From positions 2,604,001-2,668,000 of the forward strand of contig NZ_CP045995.1 in assembly GCF_016899425.1 (NCBI RefSeq): 64,000 nt of DNA, in the 5' to 3' direction. Position numbers and translations under genes: made by a program. This document shows, one piece after another, positions 1-11,037 of the stretch. Source of the stretch: Burkholderia sp. MS389 (GTDB lineage Bacteria > Pseudomonadota > Gammaproteobacteria > Burkholderiales > Burkholderiaceae). Each line of letters opens with the position of its first letter. Positions within the stretch are counted from its first letter, which is position 1. Below the pieces are notes generated by a model. The model ran no database searches. It had not been told where the DNA came from and saw nothing but the letters and a program-made list of their open reading frames with translations.

Positions 1-984
1 AACTACGTCTGGAACTTCTGCAACGACACGCAGAAGCACGCGCTCAAGTGGGGCAAGAAGTGGCCTACAGGATTCGACCTGAACGTGCTGACCACCGGCA
101 GCAGCAAGGAACTCGGTATTCACTCCGGCACGGTCAACGCGACGTGCGAGCAATATGCGAAGTCGCGCAGCCAGCGCCGTCGGCCCTACCTGCGCTATCG
201 CGGCAGGAAATCGCTGGGCTGGGTGCCGCTGAAGGGGCGTGACCTGAAGCGCGAGGGCGACGCGTTCCGTTTCGCCGGCAACACCTTCCGCGTGTTCAAT
301 AGCCGCCCGCTTCCCGAAGGCAAGATCAAGGACGGGGCCAACTTTGCGCAGGATGCACGCGGCAACTGGTTCTTGAACATAGCGATCGAGATGCCGGATG
401 TTCAGGCTCGCCCGATCCGTTCCGGTGTGGGCATCGATCTCGGCCTGAAAGACTTCGCCACACTTTCGACCGGCGAGAAACTGCCCAATGACCAATTCGG
501 TCGACGAGCGGCGGAAAAGCTGGCGAAAGCGCAACGGGCGCGAAAGCACAAGCGACATATCGCGAAGCTGCACGCCAAGATCGCGAATGCCCGAGCCGAT
601 TTCCAGCACAAGCTCGTGCTCGAGTTGGTGTGGCGCTTCGATTACATCGCGGTCGGCAACGTGTCGGCTGTCAAACTCGCCAGAACCAGGATGGCGAAGA
701 GCGTCTACGACGCATCCTGGTCGTCCTTCCGAAACAAGCTCCGTTACAAGGCGATCGCGCACGGGGCCACGTTCGAGGAAGTCGACGAAAGCGGTTCCAC
801 CCAGTCCTGTTCGGCGTGCGGGTCGAAAGACAGCACGACGCGGCCGAAAGGTATCGCGGGACTGCGAATAAGAGAGTGGGCCTGCAGTGACTGTGGTGTC
901 GAGCATGATCGAGATACCAACGCTGCGCTGAACATTCTCCGATGCGGACGTGCATCGCCAGATGTGGGAATCCTCCGCGCTTAG
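1..984 (+). CDS. tnpB: TnpB-family RNA-guided endonuclease (IS200/IS605-type accessory), 5' end cut by the window
   Basis: The frame is open from base 1, so the N-terminus lies outside the window; an internal GTG at 85 is probably not the true start. About 327 codons are visible. The C-terminal half has the RuvC-like plan of TnpB: a RuvC-I Asp in GIDLGLKDFATLS, a four-Cys zinc finger (CSACG ... CSDCG) and a RuvC-III Asp in HDRDTNAALNI. The usual RuvC-II Glu is not where expected: the segment reads YIAVGNVSAVKLA, with Gly in the Glu position. A conserved-looking Glu lies downstream in EEVDES, just before the zinc finger. TnpB proteins of IS200/IS605 elements are guide-RNA-directed DNA nucleases that help keep the transposon. 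No TnpA is visible, so this may be a solo (IS1341-like) copy or tnpA may lie to the left. Confidence 0.88.
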   Translation, partial: NYVWNFCNDTQKHALKWGKKWPTGFDLNVLTTGSSKELGIHSGTVNATCEQYAKSRSQRRRPYLRYRGRKSLGWVPLKGRDLKREGDAFRFAGNTFRVFNSRPLPEGKIKDGANFAQDARGNWFLNIAIEMPDVQARPIRSGVGIDLGLKDFATLSTGEKLPNDQFGRRAAEKLAKAQRARKHKRHIAKLHAKIANARADFQHKLVLELVWRFDYIAVGNVSAVKLARTRMAKSVYDASWSSFRNKLRYKAIAHGATFEEVDESGSTQSCSACGSKDSTTRPKGIAGLRIREWACSDCGVEHDRDTNAALNILRCGRASPDVGILRA

Positions 985-992
985 GCGGAGGA
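971..992 (+). other. Hairpin at the right end of the TnpB element (probable 3' end of the guide-RNA scaffold)
   Basis: TCCTCCGC and GCGGAGGA form a perfect 8-bp stem around a 6-base loop, and the tnpB stop codon (982-984) lies in the loop. In IS200/IS605-type elements a subterminal hairpin marks the right end. The reRNA (omega RNA) scaffold covers the 3' end of tnpB, and its guide is the flanking host sequence. By analogy the element would end near 1000 and the guide would be read from the bases that follow. The exact element boundary is inferred. Confidence 0.6.
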
Positions 993-1019
993 GGACGTCA
1001 AGATGATGATCCGTGGGCC

Positions 1020-2594
1020 TCAGTGCGCGTCCGGCGGCGGCGCGTTCAACGTAATGGGTTTGGAAAACACGACGGCAAGCAACGCGACGACGAAGCACAG
1101 CGACAGCGCGTAGTACGCATCCGCATAGGTCAGCGTCAGCGCTTCGCGATAGATCAGACGATGCAGGTTCGCGAGCCCGGCCTGCGCGGTATTCAGCGTA
1201 TTGCCGGCCACCGATCCCCAGTACGCGGCCTGGCGATCGAGCAGCGACGCGACTTGCGGTTCGCCGGCGCTCACGTGCTCGTTCAGCCGCAGGTAATGAA
1301 AATTCAGCCGGTCGTTGAGCATCGTCGCGCTTACCGCGATACCGATCGCCCCGCCGAGGTTGCGCATCAGGTTGAACAGCCCGCTCGCCGATTTCAGCCG
1401 CGACTGCGGCAGCGAGCCGAGCGCCATCGTCACGATCGGCGGCACGCTGAACTGCTGGCCGATACCGCGCAGCGCCTGCGGCAGCAGCAGTTCCCGCCAG
1501 CCCCAGTCGTGCGTGATCGGCGTGTACAGGTAGCAGCCGAGGCCGAAGCAGATCAGCCCGAACACGAGCAGCGCACGCATGCTGACGTAGCGCGCGGCGA
1601 ACGCATACGCGCACAGCGCGATCAACTGGAACGCACCGACCGACAGCAGCGCGATACCGATCTGCAGCGAGCTGAACGCTCGCACCTGCGCGAGAAACAG
1701 CGGCGTGAGGAACACGGTCACGAAAATCCCGATGCCGGTCACGAACGACAGCAGGCTGCCGATCCCGAAATTGCGCACGGCGAGCGCGCGCAGGTCGACG
1801 ATCGGATCTTTCGCGGTCAGCGCGTGCACGATGAACAGGAAGCCGCAGATGCCGGAGATCCACGCGCAGATCACGATCGCATCGTCGCCGAACCAGTTCT
1901 TGCGCGGGCCTTCCTCGAGCACGTATTCGAGGCAGCCGAGGAAGCCCGACATCAGCACGATGCCGAGATAGTCGCCGCGTTTGATGAGGCTGAGATCGGG
2001 CGCGTCGATGTGCACGTAGCGCGGCACGAGCGCAGCCACCGCGATGCCCGGCACGAGGTTCAGGTAGAACAGCCAGTGCCACGACCATTGGTCGGTGATC
2101 CAGCCGCCGATCACGGGGCCGATCGCAGGTGCGAGCGACGCGAGCGCGCCGATGGTCGTCGACGCGATCAGCCGCTGCCTGCCGGGGAACAGCACGAACG
2201 CGGTGGTGAACACGGTCGGGATCATCGCGGCGCCGAGCGCGCCCTGCAGGCCGCGAAACAGGATCATCGAGTTGATGTCCCACGCGAGCCCGCACAGCAT
2301 GCTGGTGATCGTGAAACCGACGGCGGATGCGACGAACAGCCAGCGCGTCGACATCACCTTCGACAGCCAGCCCGACATCGGGATCACGATGATCTCGGCG
2401 ATCAGGTACGCGGTCTGCACCCACGACAATTCGTCCTGGCTCGCGGACAGCCCGCCGCCGATGTCGCGCAGCGACGACGCGACGATCTGGATGTCGAGCG
2501 TCGCCATGAAGAAGCCGACGCACATCAGCGCGAACGCGAACACGCGCTGCCTGGTCGGTTGCGACGCGGGGTCGCCGGAAAACGCGGTGGTCAT
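1020..2594 (-). CDS. DHA2-type MFS drug efflux transporter (EmrB-like)
   Basis: A 524-residue polytopic inner-membrane protein. Its size and hydrophobic profile fit the 14-helix DHA2 branch of the major facilitator superfamily. Helix 1 has the family pattern FMATLDIQIVASSL near residue 30, and motif C is visible as GPVIGGWITDQWSWHW near residue 160. Such proteins expel lipophilic compounds using the proton gradient and work with a periplasmic adaptor and an outer-membrane channel. The adaptor gene lies immediately upstream (13-base gap), so the two form an EmrAB-type operon; no outer-membrane factor gene follows. The substrate cannot be read from the sequence. Confidence 0.92.
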   Translation of the reverse strand: MTTAFSGDPASQPTRQRVFAFALMCVGFFMATLDIQIVASSLRDIGGGLSASQDELSWVQTAYLIAEIIVIPMSGWLSKVMSTRWLFVASAVGFTITSMLCGLAWDINSMILFRGLQGALGAAMIPTVFTTAFVLFPGRQRLIASTTIGALASLAPAIGPVIGGWITDQWSWHWLFYLNLVPGIAVAALVPRYVHIDAPDLSLIKRGDYLGIVLMSGFLGCLEYVLEEGPRKNWFGDDAIVICAWISGICGFLFIVHALTAKDPIVDLRALAVRNFGIGSLLSFVTGIGIFVTVFLTPLFLAQVRAFSSLQIGIALLSVGAFQLIALCAYAFAARYVSMRALLVFGLICFGLGCYLYTPITHDWGWRELLLPQALRGIGQQFSVPPIVTMALGSLPQSRLKSASGLFNLMRNLGGAIGIAVSATMLNDRLNFHYLRLNEHVSAGEPQVASLLDRQAAYWGSVAGNTLNTAQAGLANLHRLIYREALTLTYADAYYALSLCFVVALLAVVFSKPITLNAPPPDAH

Positions 2595-2607
2595 CGTCGG
2601 CTCCCGC

Positions 2608-3702
2608 TCAGTGCTGGTGGTCGGTATGCACGGTCACGACCGCGGAGAGCCCGGGGCGCAGCACGTGCTCGATGCCCGGCTGCGGATCGAGATGCACGCG
2701 CACGGGCACGCGCTGGACGATCTTCGTGAAGTTGCCGGTCGCGTTCTCGGGCGGCAGCACGCTGAAGGTCGCGCCGGTCGCGGGGGCGAGGCTGTCGACG
2801 CGGCCATGCAGGCGCGTGCTCGACGCATCGAGCGCGACGTCGACGCGGTCGCCCGCGCGCATCTTGCGAAGCTGGTCTTCCTTGAAGTTCGCGTCGATCC
2901 ACAGCCCGGAGGCCGGCACGACGGTCAGCAGCGGCACGCCGACGTTCGCGAGCATCCCGACGCGGCCCGTGCGGTTGCCGACGTAGCCGTCGACCGGTGA
3001 ACGGATCGTCGTGTATTCGACGTTGAGCGCCGCGACGCGCTGCGCGGCGAGCGCGGTGTTTACACGAGCCCGCGCATCGGCGAGCTGCGCGCCGAGCACG
3101 TCGAGCTGGCGCTTCGACGCGAGCAGCGCGGCGTCGCTGCGTTCGACGGCCGCGCCGGCCTTCGAATAATCGGCGTCCGCGCGCTCGACGATCTGGTTCG
3201 ATACGGCGTCCGACTTCACGAGCTCGCGGTAGCGCACGCGGTCCGATGCGGCGCGCGTCAGTTCGGCGGACGACGCGTTCTTGTCCGCCGCGTGCTGGCC
3301 GATCACCGCGAATTGCAGTTGCTGCTTCGCTTCGAGTTCGGTCACGGCGGAGCGCGCGCTGTCGACTTCGGCGCCGGCCTGCGCGAGCTTCGCGTCGTAG
3401 TCGCGCGCATCGAGCTGCACGAGCACGTCGCCGGCCTTCACGCGCTGGTTGTCGGTCACGAGGATCTTGTCGACGAAGCCGTTGACCTTCGGCGCGAGCA
3501 CCGTCACGTCGCCGCCGACATACGCGTCGTCGGTGCTTTCCTGAAAGCGCAGCACGAACAGCCAGTCGAGCGCGGCGGCCGCGACCACGACGACGACGGC
3601 GCCCACCGCGATGCGCATCCACGGCACGCGGCGTCGTTGCTTCGCGGGCCGCTCGGTTGTGGCTGCTTCGCGTGACGAGGCAGCGGCTTGGGTCGTATCC
3701 AT
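2608..3702 (-). CDS. HlyD/EmrA-type membrane fusion protein of an efflux pump
   Basis: 364 residues. A short basic N-terminal tail is followed by one membrane anchor (about residues 30-51). The first half of the barrel/lipoyl domain starts at STDDAYVGGDVTVLAPKV. A long alpha-hairpin rich in Ala and charged residues covers about 100-205, and the second half lipoyl/barrel region contains TTIRSPVDGYVGNRTG. This is the usual EmrA architecture: an inner-membrane-anchored periplasmic adaptor linking the MFS pump to an outer-membrane channel. ATG at 3702 is preceded by AGGTGA. The operator-like motif at 3711-3728 sits right upstream, so control by a MarR protein encoded nearby is likely. Confidence 0.92.
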   Translation of the reverse strand: MDTTQAAASSREAATTERPAKQRRRVPWMRIAVGAVVVVVAAAALDWLFVLRFQESTDDAYVGGDVTVLAPKVNGFVDKILVTDNQRVKAGDVLVQLDARDYDAKLAQAGAEVDSARSAVTELEAKQQLQFAVIGQHAADKNASSAELTRAASDRVRYRELVKSDAVSNQIVERADADYSKAGAAVERSDAALLASKRQLDVLGAQLADARARVNTALAAQRVAALNVEYTTIRSPVDGYVGNRTGRVGMLANVGVPLLTVVPASGLWIDANFKEDQLRKMRAGDRVDVALDASSTRLHGRVDSLAPATGATFSVLPPENATGNFTKIVQRVPVRVHLDPQPGIEHVLRPGLSAVVTVHTDHQH

Positions 3703-3710
3703 CGATTCAC

Positions 3711-3728
3711 CTATGTATATGCACTAAT
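3711..3728. promoter_or_regulatory. MarR-type operator-like motif upstream of the efflux operon
   Basis: The sequence CTATGTATATGCACTAAT lies 9-26 bases upstream of the membrane fusion protein start codon, overlapping its leader. It matches the motif in front of the second MarR gene (TTATGCATATGCACATAT, from 5285) at most positions. A related CATGTGCACATG palindrome covers the start of the first MarR gene. Repetition at three starts in a locus with two MarR genes suggests a shared operator; binding is inferred. Confidence 0.5.
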
Positions 3729-3766
3729 CAAAGCGATCGACGACGTGGTGCCGATCGGGAAAAGGG

Positions 3767-4198
3767 TTAGCGTTCCGGCAGGTTGTGCGTGATCCGGAAC
3801 AATTCGTCTCTGAGGCGGGCCGCCTGCGTCGACCCGAAGCACCGCTCGAACGCTTCCTGTGCGGCGAGCCAGTGCACGTGCGCGTCGGCGACCTTCGTTT
3901 CGCCGTGTGCGGTCAGTGCAAACGTCTGACCACGACATGGCGGCTCGATCCGCCCCGTCACCAGCGCCGCGCCGACGAGCGGCTTGAGCGCGCGCAGCAG
4001 CGCGGTGCGTTCGATCACCAGCACGTTCGACAGCGTCGCCATCGTCAGGCCGGGCCGCTCGCGCAGCAGCGCGAGGATGCTGTATTGCGACGGCGTCACG
4101 CCCGCTCGCGACAGGTAACGCTCGTAGAACTGCGAGATCCGCCGGGCGGCTTGCCGGACCGCGAAGCAATCGTCATCGGTGAGCGTGGTCTTGTGCAT
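3767..4198 (-). CDS. MarR-family transcriptional regulator 1
   Basis: 143 residues with the MarR winged-helix layout: an N-terminal dimerisation helix (RQAARRISQFYERYLSRAG), GVTPSQYSILALL, and a recognition region MATLSNVLVIERTALLRALK. The start is taken at ATG 4198 because it aligns with the paralogue at 5315-5743; an in-frame GTG at 4204 is the alternative. The perfect palindrome CATGTGCACATG spans the start, which suggests autoregulation. The gene sits directly upstream of the EmrAB-like pair in the same direction and probably represses it. Ligand unknown. Confidence 0.88.
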   Translation of the reverse strand: MHKTTLTDDDCFAVRQAARRISQFYERYLSRAGVTPSQYSILALLRERPGLTMATLSNVLVIERTALLRALKPLVGAALVTGRIEPPCRGQTFALTAHGETKVADAHVHWLAAQEAFERCFGSTQAARLRDELFRITHNLPER

Positions 4199-4207
4199 GT
4201 GCACATG
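4196..4207. promoter_or_regulatory. Perfect 12-bp palindrome over the MarR1 start codon
   Basis: CATGTGCACATG is self-complementary and contains the start region of the first marR gene. It shares the core GCAT(A/G)TGCACAT with the motif upstream of the second marR gene. Probable autoregulatory operator. Confidence 0.45.
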
Positions 4208-4250
4208 TTAGGGGGCGGGACGGCGTGAAGCGAGCGGCGGGACAGGATCA

Positions 4251-4275
4251 GATTGGTGTCGTGGCTGTACCAATC
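4251..4275. repeat. Inverted repeat between MarR1 and the LysR gene
   Basis: GATTGGT and ACCAATC are 7-base perfect inverted arms separated by 11 bases, just beyond the 3' end of the LysR gene. No T-run follows, so it is a weak terminator candidate; it could equally be an operator for marR1. Confidence 0.35.
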
Positions 4276-4303
4276 GGCGTCGGAACGGCGCGCTCGCGCC
4301 CGG

Positions 4304-5224
4304 TCACGCCGCCGCGGGAACGATCCAGCCTTCGCGGTCGCAGTACGCGGCCGTGTAGTCGATGAACGCCTTTACCTTCGCGGGCAGCAGCGCGCGGTTC
4401 GCGTACGCGAGCTTGATTTCGACGAACGCATCGACGAGATCGGCGTCTTCCAGCAGCTGCACGAGCGCGCCCGACGCGAGTTGGGCCTCGACGAGCGTTT
4501 TCGGGACGACGCCGATGCCGAAGTCGTGCATCACCATTTCGCGGTTGAAGACGGGGCTGTTCGACGAGATGTCGAAGCGGAACGGCACGGTGAGCATGTT
4601 GCCGTCGACACGGAACGACAGCGCCGGCCGGCGCAGCGACGGCGAGATCGGCACGAACGGATGATTGGCGAGGTCGGCCGGCGTCTCGGGGCGCGCATGC
4701 GCTTGCAGATATGCAGGCGTCGCGACGATCACGACCGGAATGCGCTCGACCAGCCGCACGACGGTCGATTCGCTCGTCAGCATGTACGGCACGACGATGC
4801 CGATGTCGTAGCCTTCGCCGACCAGATCGACCGGGCGCTCGGTCAGCGTGACGTCGAGGCGCACGTTCGGATGCGCGCGCTTGAAGCCGGCGATCAGCGG
4901 CACGAGCCGGTTCAGCGCGGCCGTCGTATGTGCGACGAGGCGCAGCAGGCCCTCGGGCTCGCGCGTGTGCGTCTGCGCTTCCACTTCGAGCGCGTCGAGT
5001 TCGTCGAGCACGGCCGCGCACCGCTCATAGATGCGCTCGGCCGTTTCGGTCAGCGACACCTGGCGCGTGGTCCGGTGCAGCAGCCGGCTGCCGAAACGCG
5101 CCTCCAGATCCGCGACCGCGCGCGAGACGACCGGCCGCGCGAGGCCGTGCATGTCGGCGGCGCGCGTGAAGCTGCGCATCTCCACCACCGACCGGAAGAT
5201 GCGCAGCTTGTCGATGTAGTCCAT
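4304..5224 (-). CDS. LysR-family transcriptional regulator
   Basis: 306 residues from ATG 5224, chosen because AGGAG precedes it; a longer in-frame start at 5260 lacks one. The N-terminal winged HTH (MDYIDKLRIFRSVVEMRSF ... LARPVVSRAVADLEARFG) is followed by a periplasmic-binding-protein-like effector domain. This is the AaeR/DmlR-like subgroup by general pattern. It is divergent from the second marR gene, with about 90 bases between the two starts. The target and ligand are unknown; the neighbouring efflux genes and marR2 are the obvious candidates. Confidence 0.9.
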   Translation of the reverse strand: MDYIDKLRIFRSVVEMRSFTRAADMHGLARPVVSRAVADLEARFGSRLLHRTTRQVSLTETAERIYERCAAVLDELDALEVEAQTHTREPEGLLRLVAHTTAALNRLVPLIAGFKRAHPNVRLDVTLTERPVDLVGEGYDIGIVVPYMLTSESTVVRLVERIPVVIVATPAYLQAHARPETPADLANHPFVPISPSLRRPALSFRVDGNMLTVPFRFDISSNSPVFNREMVMHDFGIGVVPKTLVEAQLASGALVQLLEDADLVDAFVEIKLAYANRALLPAKVKAFIDYTAAYCDREGWIVPAAA

Positions 5225-5284
5225 GTCCGTCTCCTTGACGCGATGGCCGGCCCCGGCCATGTTACGGCGGAGTGTACATTGACT

Positions 5285-5303
5285 TTATGCATATGCACAT
5301 ATA
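5285..5303. promoter_or_regulatory. MarR-type operator-like motif upstream of MarR2
   Basis: TTATGCATATGCACATATA lies 12-30 bases upstream of the second marR start. It contains the palindrome TATGCATA and matches the motif in front of the membrane fusion gene at 3711 over most of its length. Probable operator for autoregulation and cross-regulation. Confidence 0.5.
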
Positions 5304-5314
5304 GATTCGACGAC

Positions 5315-5743
5315 ATGAACGACATTCCGATTTCCGAGGCGTGCAACTGCCTCGCGCTGCGTCAGGCGGCGCGCTTCGTCACGCAACTGTACGAGCGCCA
5401 TCTGGCCCCGGTTGGCGTCACGCCCGCCCAGTTCTCGATCATGGTGAACCTCAAACGCCGGCCCGGCCTGCTGATGAGCGAACTCGCCGATGCGCTCGTG
5501 ATGGATCGCACGACCTTGCTGCGTGCGCTGAAGCCGTTGCAGCGCGACGGTTTCGTCGCGACGGCGGCATCCGAGCACGATGCGCGTGCGCATGCGCTCC
5601 ATCTCACGAAGCTCGGCGAGCGCACGTTCGCGCGGGCGTTGGTCGCGTGGCAGGCCGCGCAGGACGAATTCGACACCCAGTTCGGCCGCGATCGCGCGAA
5701 GGCGTTGCGCGCAGAGCTGTTCAGCCTGACGGCGGAACGTTAG
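5315..5743 (+). CDS. MarR-family transcriptional regulator 2
   Basis: 142 residues and clearly paralogous to the MarR protein at 3767-4198: both have RQAAR..(S/T)Q.YER.L, GVTP.Q(F/Y)SI and RTALLRALKPL-type recognition segments (here MDRTTLLRALKPLQ). It lies divergent from the LysR gene and carries the same operator-like motif as the efflux operon, so it may control the pump together with MarR1. It contains a CNC motif near residue 11 (EACNCLALR), which could be redox sensitive; that is a guess from composition only. A 204-base gap follows before the aconitase X genes. Confidence 0.88.
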   Translation: MNDIPISEACNCLALRQAARFVTQLYERHLAPVGVTPAQFSIMVNLKRRPGLLMSELADALVMDRTTLLRALKPLQRDGFVATAASEHDARAHALHLTKLGERTFARALVAWQAAQDEFDTQFGRDRAKALRAELFSLTAER

Positions 5744-5850
5744 GCGAGGGGCGGGCGGGTCGGTGTGGCGGTCAACTGGTGCGGAACGCAAGCCATTGGC
5801 CGCCGCCGAAGCTTCCGGTTGTGAAAATTGGTTTTTATGCTGCCCGGTTT

Positions 5851-5866
5851 TGTTCCAATCTGGACA
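5851..5866. promoter_or_regulatory. Imperfect inverted repeat upstream of the aconitase X operon
   Basis: TGTTCCA-ATC-TGGACA forms an imperfect dyad about 80-95 bases before the first AcnX gene, in an AT-rich patch that also contains TTTCCAG downstream. It could be an operator for a GntR- or IclR-type regulator; no such gene is visible nearby. The rest of 5744-5947 shows no gene. Confidence 0.3.
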
Positions 5867-5947
5867 GTTTTTGTTTCCAGTTGTAGAGTCCTCTGACGGA
5901 ATTCACGAGCCGGCGCGGCCGCCGGCACGCGTCACGAGGAGCAACCG

Positions 5948-7195
5948 ATGCTGCAGTTGAGTGACCGCGACGACGCAATGTTGCGCGGGGATTTCGGGCA
6001 CGGCGTCGCCCGCGCGATGCGGATCGTCGCGCGCACCGCGCAAGTGATGTCCGCGCCGCACCTGATCGACATTACGTCGGCCCATATCGACGGCTGTCTG
6101 TATCACGGCCAGACGAGCCTCGACTTCGTCGACTATTTCGTCGACACGGGCGCGAAGGTCGCGGTGCCGACCACGTTGAACGTCGGCTCGCTCGACCTGA
6201 TCCATCCCGAGCTGTACCACGGCGACCGCACGATCCAGCGCGATGCGCAGCGCCTGATGGACGCGCACTTGCTGCTCGGCTGCGAATCGAGCTTCACGTG
6301 CGCGCCGTATCAACTGAAGCATCGTCCCGCGCTGGGCGAGCAGATCGCGTGGGCCGAATCGAATGCGATCGTGTTCGCGAACTCTGTGCTCGGCGCGCGC
6401 ACGAGCCGCTACGGCGATTTTCTGGACCTGGCCGCCGCGATCACCGGGCGTGCGCCGTATGCGGGGCTGCATGTCGATGCGAACCGCGCCGCGCGAATCG
6501 TGTTCAACGCGCCGGATTTCACCGGCCTGCCGTCGCGCGACATCTATTTCGCCGCGCTCGGTCTGGCGGTCGGCAAGATCGCGGGCGCGGTCGTGCCGGC
6601 GATCGTCGGGCTGCCGGCCGACACCACCGAGGACGAACTCAAGGCGCTCGGCGCGGCCGCCGCGTCGAGCGGGGCCGTCGCGCTGTTCCATGCGGTCGGC
6701 GTGACGCCCGAGGCGCCGACGCTCGACGCCGCGTTGCACGGGCGCGCAGCGCTTCGCACGATCGACATCACGATGGCCGATCTCGACGAGATTCGCCGCA
6801 CGCTGAATCACGGCGCGGCCGGCGACGCGCTGGTCGCGGTCGCGCTCGGTACACCGCATTTCTCGCTGGCCGAATTCCGCACGCTCGACACGTTGCTCGA
6901 CGCGTTCGACGGCAAGCCGGCCTGCGATTTCTACGTGAACACGAGCCGCTTCATTCTGTGGGAGCTGGAGCAAGCCGGCCTCGCGGAGAAATTCGCCGCG
7001 CGCGGCGTGCAGATCGTCGTCGATACCTGCACGTACATCACGCCGGTGATGAAGCGGTTGTCGGGGCTGGTGATGACTAACTCGGGGAAATGGGCGTCGT
7101 ATGCGCCCGCGAACATCGGCGTGACGGTCGCGTACGGCAGCATGCGCGAATGCGTGCGGTCCGCGTACGAAGGCAAGGTGCGATTCGATGACTGA
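5948..7195 (+). CDS. Aconitase X catalytic (large) subunit; probable cis-3-hydroxy-L-proline dehydratase
   Basis: 415 residues matching the AcnX catalytic domain (former DUF521). The start DRDDAMLRGDFGHGVARAMRI, the segment HLIDITSAHIDGCLYHGQ and the Cys-containing segments LLGCESSFTCAP and VVDTCTYITP are family hallmarks; cysteines in these regions hold the metal cluster. AcnX enzymes described so far dehydrate small hydroxy acids: cis-3-hydroxy-L-proline in proteobacteria and mevalonate 5-phosphate in archaea. The bacterial setting favours the hydroxyproline reaction, which would feed a pyrroline carboxylate toward proline. The start has GAGGAG upstream. It overlaps the small subunit by 8 bases, so the two are translated together. 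Confidence 0.85.
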   Translation: MLQLSDRDDAMLRGDFGHGVARAMRIVARTAQVMSAPHLIDITSAHIDGCLYHGQTSLDFVDYFVDTGAKVAVPTTLNVGSLDLIHPELYHGDRTIQRDAQRLMDAHLLLGCESSFTCAPYQLKHRPALGEQIAWAESNAIVFANSVLGARTSRYGDFLDLAAAITGRAPYAGLHVDANRAARIVFNAPDFTGLPSRDIYFAALGLAVGKIAGAVVPAIVGLPADTTEDELKALGAAAASSGAVALFHAVGVTPEAPTLDAALHGRAALRTIDITMADLDEIRRTLNHGAAGDALVAVALGTPHFSLAEFRTLDTLLDAFDGKPACDFYVNTSRFILWELEQAGLAEKFAARGVQIVVDTCTYITPVMKRLSGLVMTNSGKWASYAPANIGVTVAYGSMRECVRSAYEGKVRFDD

Positions 7196-7637
7196 AGCGA
7201 CGGACACATTCTTGACGGGCGACACGCTCGTGCCGGGCAGCGCGTGCGCGCGTCCGTTCGTGCTCGACAAGCCGCTCAGCTTCTGGGGCGGCTACGACTC
7301 GGGCGCGGGCAGGATCGTCGATCGCGGGCATCCGCAGGCCGGCGCGAGCCTCGCCGGCAAGGTGATGGTGATGCCGCACGCGAAGGGATCGAGTTCGAGC
7401 AGCAGCGTGCTCGCGGAAGCGGTGCGCAACGGCACGGGGCCGGTCGGGATCGTGCTGAAGGAGCGCGACCTGATCATCTCGATCGGCGCGATCGTGGCAG
7501 CGGAGCTGTATGCGATCGCGGTGCCGGTGGTGTGCGTGAGCGATGACGCGTACGACGCGATCGTCGCCGCAACGGGTGACGTGCGGATCGACGCGGGCGA
7601 GGGGGACGGCGGCGCGCGGATTTATATCGGGCGCTGA
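7188..7637 (+). CDS. Aconitase X swivel (small) subunit
   Basis: 149 residues matching the AcnX swivel domain (former DUF126). It has GYDSGAGRIVDRGHP, the Ser-rich active loop MPHAKGSSSSSSVLAEA and KERDLIISIGAIVAAELY, all typical. In this family the small subunit closes over the catalytic subunit and supplies a substrate-binding Ser from the Gly-Ser loop. The 8-base overlap with the large-subunit gene fixes the start and implies 1:1 synthesis. It is followed after 13 bases by a convergent AraC gene. Confidence 0.87.
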   Translation: MTEATDTFLTGDTLVPGSACARPFVLDKPLSFWGGYDSGAGRIVDRGHPQAGASLAGKVMVMPHAKGSSSSSSVLAEAVRNGTGPVGIVLKERDLIISIGAIVAAELYAIAVPVVCVSDDAYDAIVAATGDVRIDAGEGDGGARIYIGR

Positions 7638-7650
7638 TACGTCGCGCACG

Positions 7651-10842
<3,192 letters not shown>

Positions 10843-10970
10843 CCGGCGGGCGCTGCGATGGTCGTTCGGACGGTCGTCGCGTCGCGATGATCGGCTGAAG
10901 CGACGGTTCGCGGCTTGCCGCAGGATGCGCCGATTCGCGGCGCAAAATCATAACGAGCCACAGGGCCGAC

Positions 10971-10997
10971 CGCGCCACCACCCAACGTGGCGGCGCG
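10971..10997. terminator. Hairpin between convergent fadH and the 134-residue gene
   Basis: CGCGCCAC pairs with GTGGCG(G)CGCG with one bulged base. There is no T-run, so termination is only suggested by its position between convergent genes. Confidence 0.3.
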
Positions 10998-11037
10998 AGC
11001 CCCGCAGGCCGTGCCCGCGGCGATCGGCCAGCGAGCG

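Noticed and set aside
942-2729. Long plus-strand frame opposite the MFS gene (595 codons)
   Set aside because: Rich in Arg, His, Gln and Asp, as is usual for the antisense of GC-rich genes. It lacks any family resemblance, and the minus strand encodes a clear transporter.
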